A stretch of 5,428 nucleotides of DNA. It comes from Deltaproteobacteria bacterium (lineage in GTDB: Bacteria; Desulfobacterota_B; Binatia; Binatales; Binataceae). The first letter of the stretch is position 1, and each line of letters opens with the position of its first letter. Positions 5,059-5,428 of the stretch are shown here, in pieces. The position numbers were made by a program, and so were the translations under genes. The stretch lies in NCBI GenBank assembly GCA_021827465.1, contig JAKAVX010000218.1:1-5428 (forward strand), read 5' to 3'. The notes beneath the pieces were generated by a model, which saw only the letters and a list, made by a program, of their open reading frames with translations, ran no database searches and was not told the origin of the DNA.

Positions 5059-5428
5059 TTAGAACACGAATTCCGCGTTGAGCATGAACATATGAGTATC
5101 GCGCGTGACCACGTCGGGGATCGATGAACCAGTGAACTTCGGTGGCGCGACCCAGTTGAACTGCTTCGCGTACGACACCGGCATGTTGTATTGGCTGTGG
5201 TAAAACAAGGTATTTTGAGTGTCGATCGCAAAGCGCAGGTACTCGTTCCACTGGTACGCAATACCCAAGACGACTCGCTGGTAGTCAAATGGATCGTTCT
5301 TCACCTGAGTGTTGGGATTCCATTGCTCCAGCCATCCAAATAATGTGTACCGTGTCTGCGGGATGTGGTAGTGCCCGAAGAAATTGAAGCCTTGCTGATA
5401 ACTGCGGCCATTGTTAAGCAGAGCGTCG
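5059..5428 (-). CDS. Outer-membrane beta-barrel protein, porin-like, C-terminal part only
   Basis: The frame is open from the right edge of the window and ends at TAA 5059-5061, so only the last 122 residues are seen. The segment alternates polar and aromatic or hydrophobic residues in strand-like blocks: RYTLFGWLEQWNPNTQ, YQRVVLGIAYQWNEYLRFAI and HMFMLNAEFVF. It ends in Phe, the classic C-terminal signature of Gram-negative barrel proteins recognised by the BAM assembly machinery. NDPFDYQRVVLGIAYQ-type strand pairs and a preceding aromatic-rich block suggest a phosphate-selective-porin-like or related barrel, but the family cannot be named firmly from the tail. It is the first visible gene of the minus-strand group, 15 bases upstream of the lipoprotein. 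A GTG at 5304 is only an internal codon, not a start. Confidence 0.8.
   Translation of the reverse strand, partial: DALLNNGRSYQQGFNFFGHYHIPQTRYTLFGWLEQWNPNTQVKNDPFDYQRVVLGIAYQWNEYLRFAIDTQNTLFYHSQYNMPVSYAKQFNWVAPPKFTGSSIPDVVTRDTHMFMLNAEFVF

Overview
The window comes from a Gram-negative bacterium of moderately high GC content. Evidence for this is a tripartite efflux operon with an outer-membrane channel, several lipoprotein-type signal peptides, and the C-terminal end of an outer-membrane beta-barrel protein. The lineage cannot be fixed from sequence alone. The mix of genes and the GC-rich intergenic palindromes would fit an uncultured soil or groundwater lineage, such as a deltaproteobacterium-like or Acidobacteria-like group, but this is a weak inference.

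Bases 1-3353 hold a plus-strand operon in the order RND permease, periplasmic adaptor, outer-membrane channel. The adaptor (759-1943) and channel (1944-3353) look complete and are packed with no spacer. The permease (40-762) does not look functional. It is an open frame of 240 codons in which only three ordered pieces of a roughly 1,030-1,080-residue RND pump remain: the N-terminal helix, the region from just after TM4 through TM6, and a damaged TM10 plus TM11-TM12. Both large periplasmic porter domains and the TM4 Asp pair needed for proton coupling are gone, yet the frame stays open and its stop overlaps the adaptor start (GTGA). The adaptor and channel are therefore either relics or now serve another pump encoded elsewhere.

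Bases 3354-3859 carry no convincing gene. They hold a GC-rich palindromic hairpin just after the channel gene, a REP-like pair of hairpins at 3585-3661, and a 9-bp inverted repeat with a possible 9-codon leader ORF just upstream of the next gene. A small predicted lipoprotein of unknown function follows at 3860-4216.

Bases 4304-5428 are on the minus strand and converge on that gene. Read in the direction of transcription, the order is the C-terminal end of a porin-like beta-barrel protein (running off the right edge), a 116-residue lipoprotein and a 119-residue exported protein. The last two are diverged tandem paralogues sharing a WIGK / G-x-PT / ET-x-G-x-LVIY / VFET-x-PN pattern. Their short spacing suggests one envelope-related operon. 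No novel system can be demonstrated here. The items most worth following up are the frame-preserving collapse of the RND gene, the tandem paralogues beside the porin, and the REP-like hairpins.
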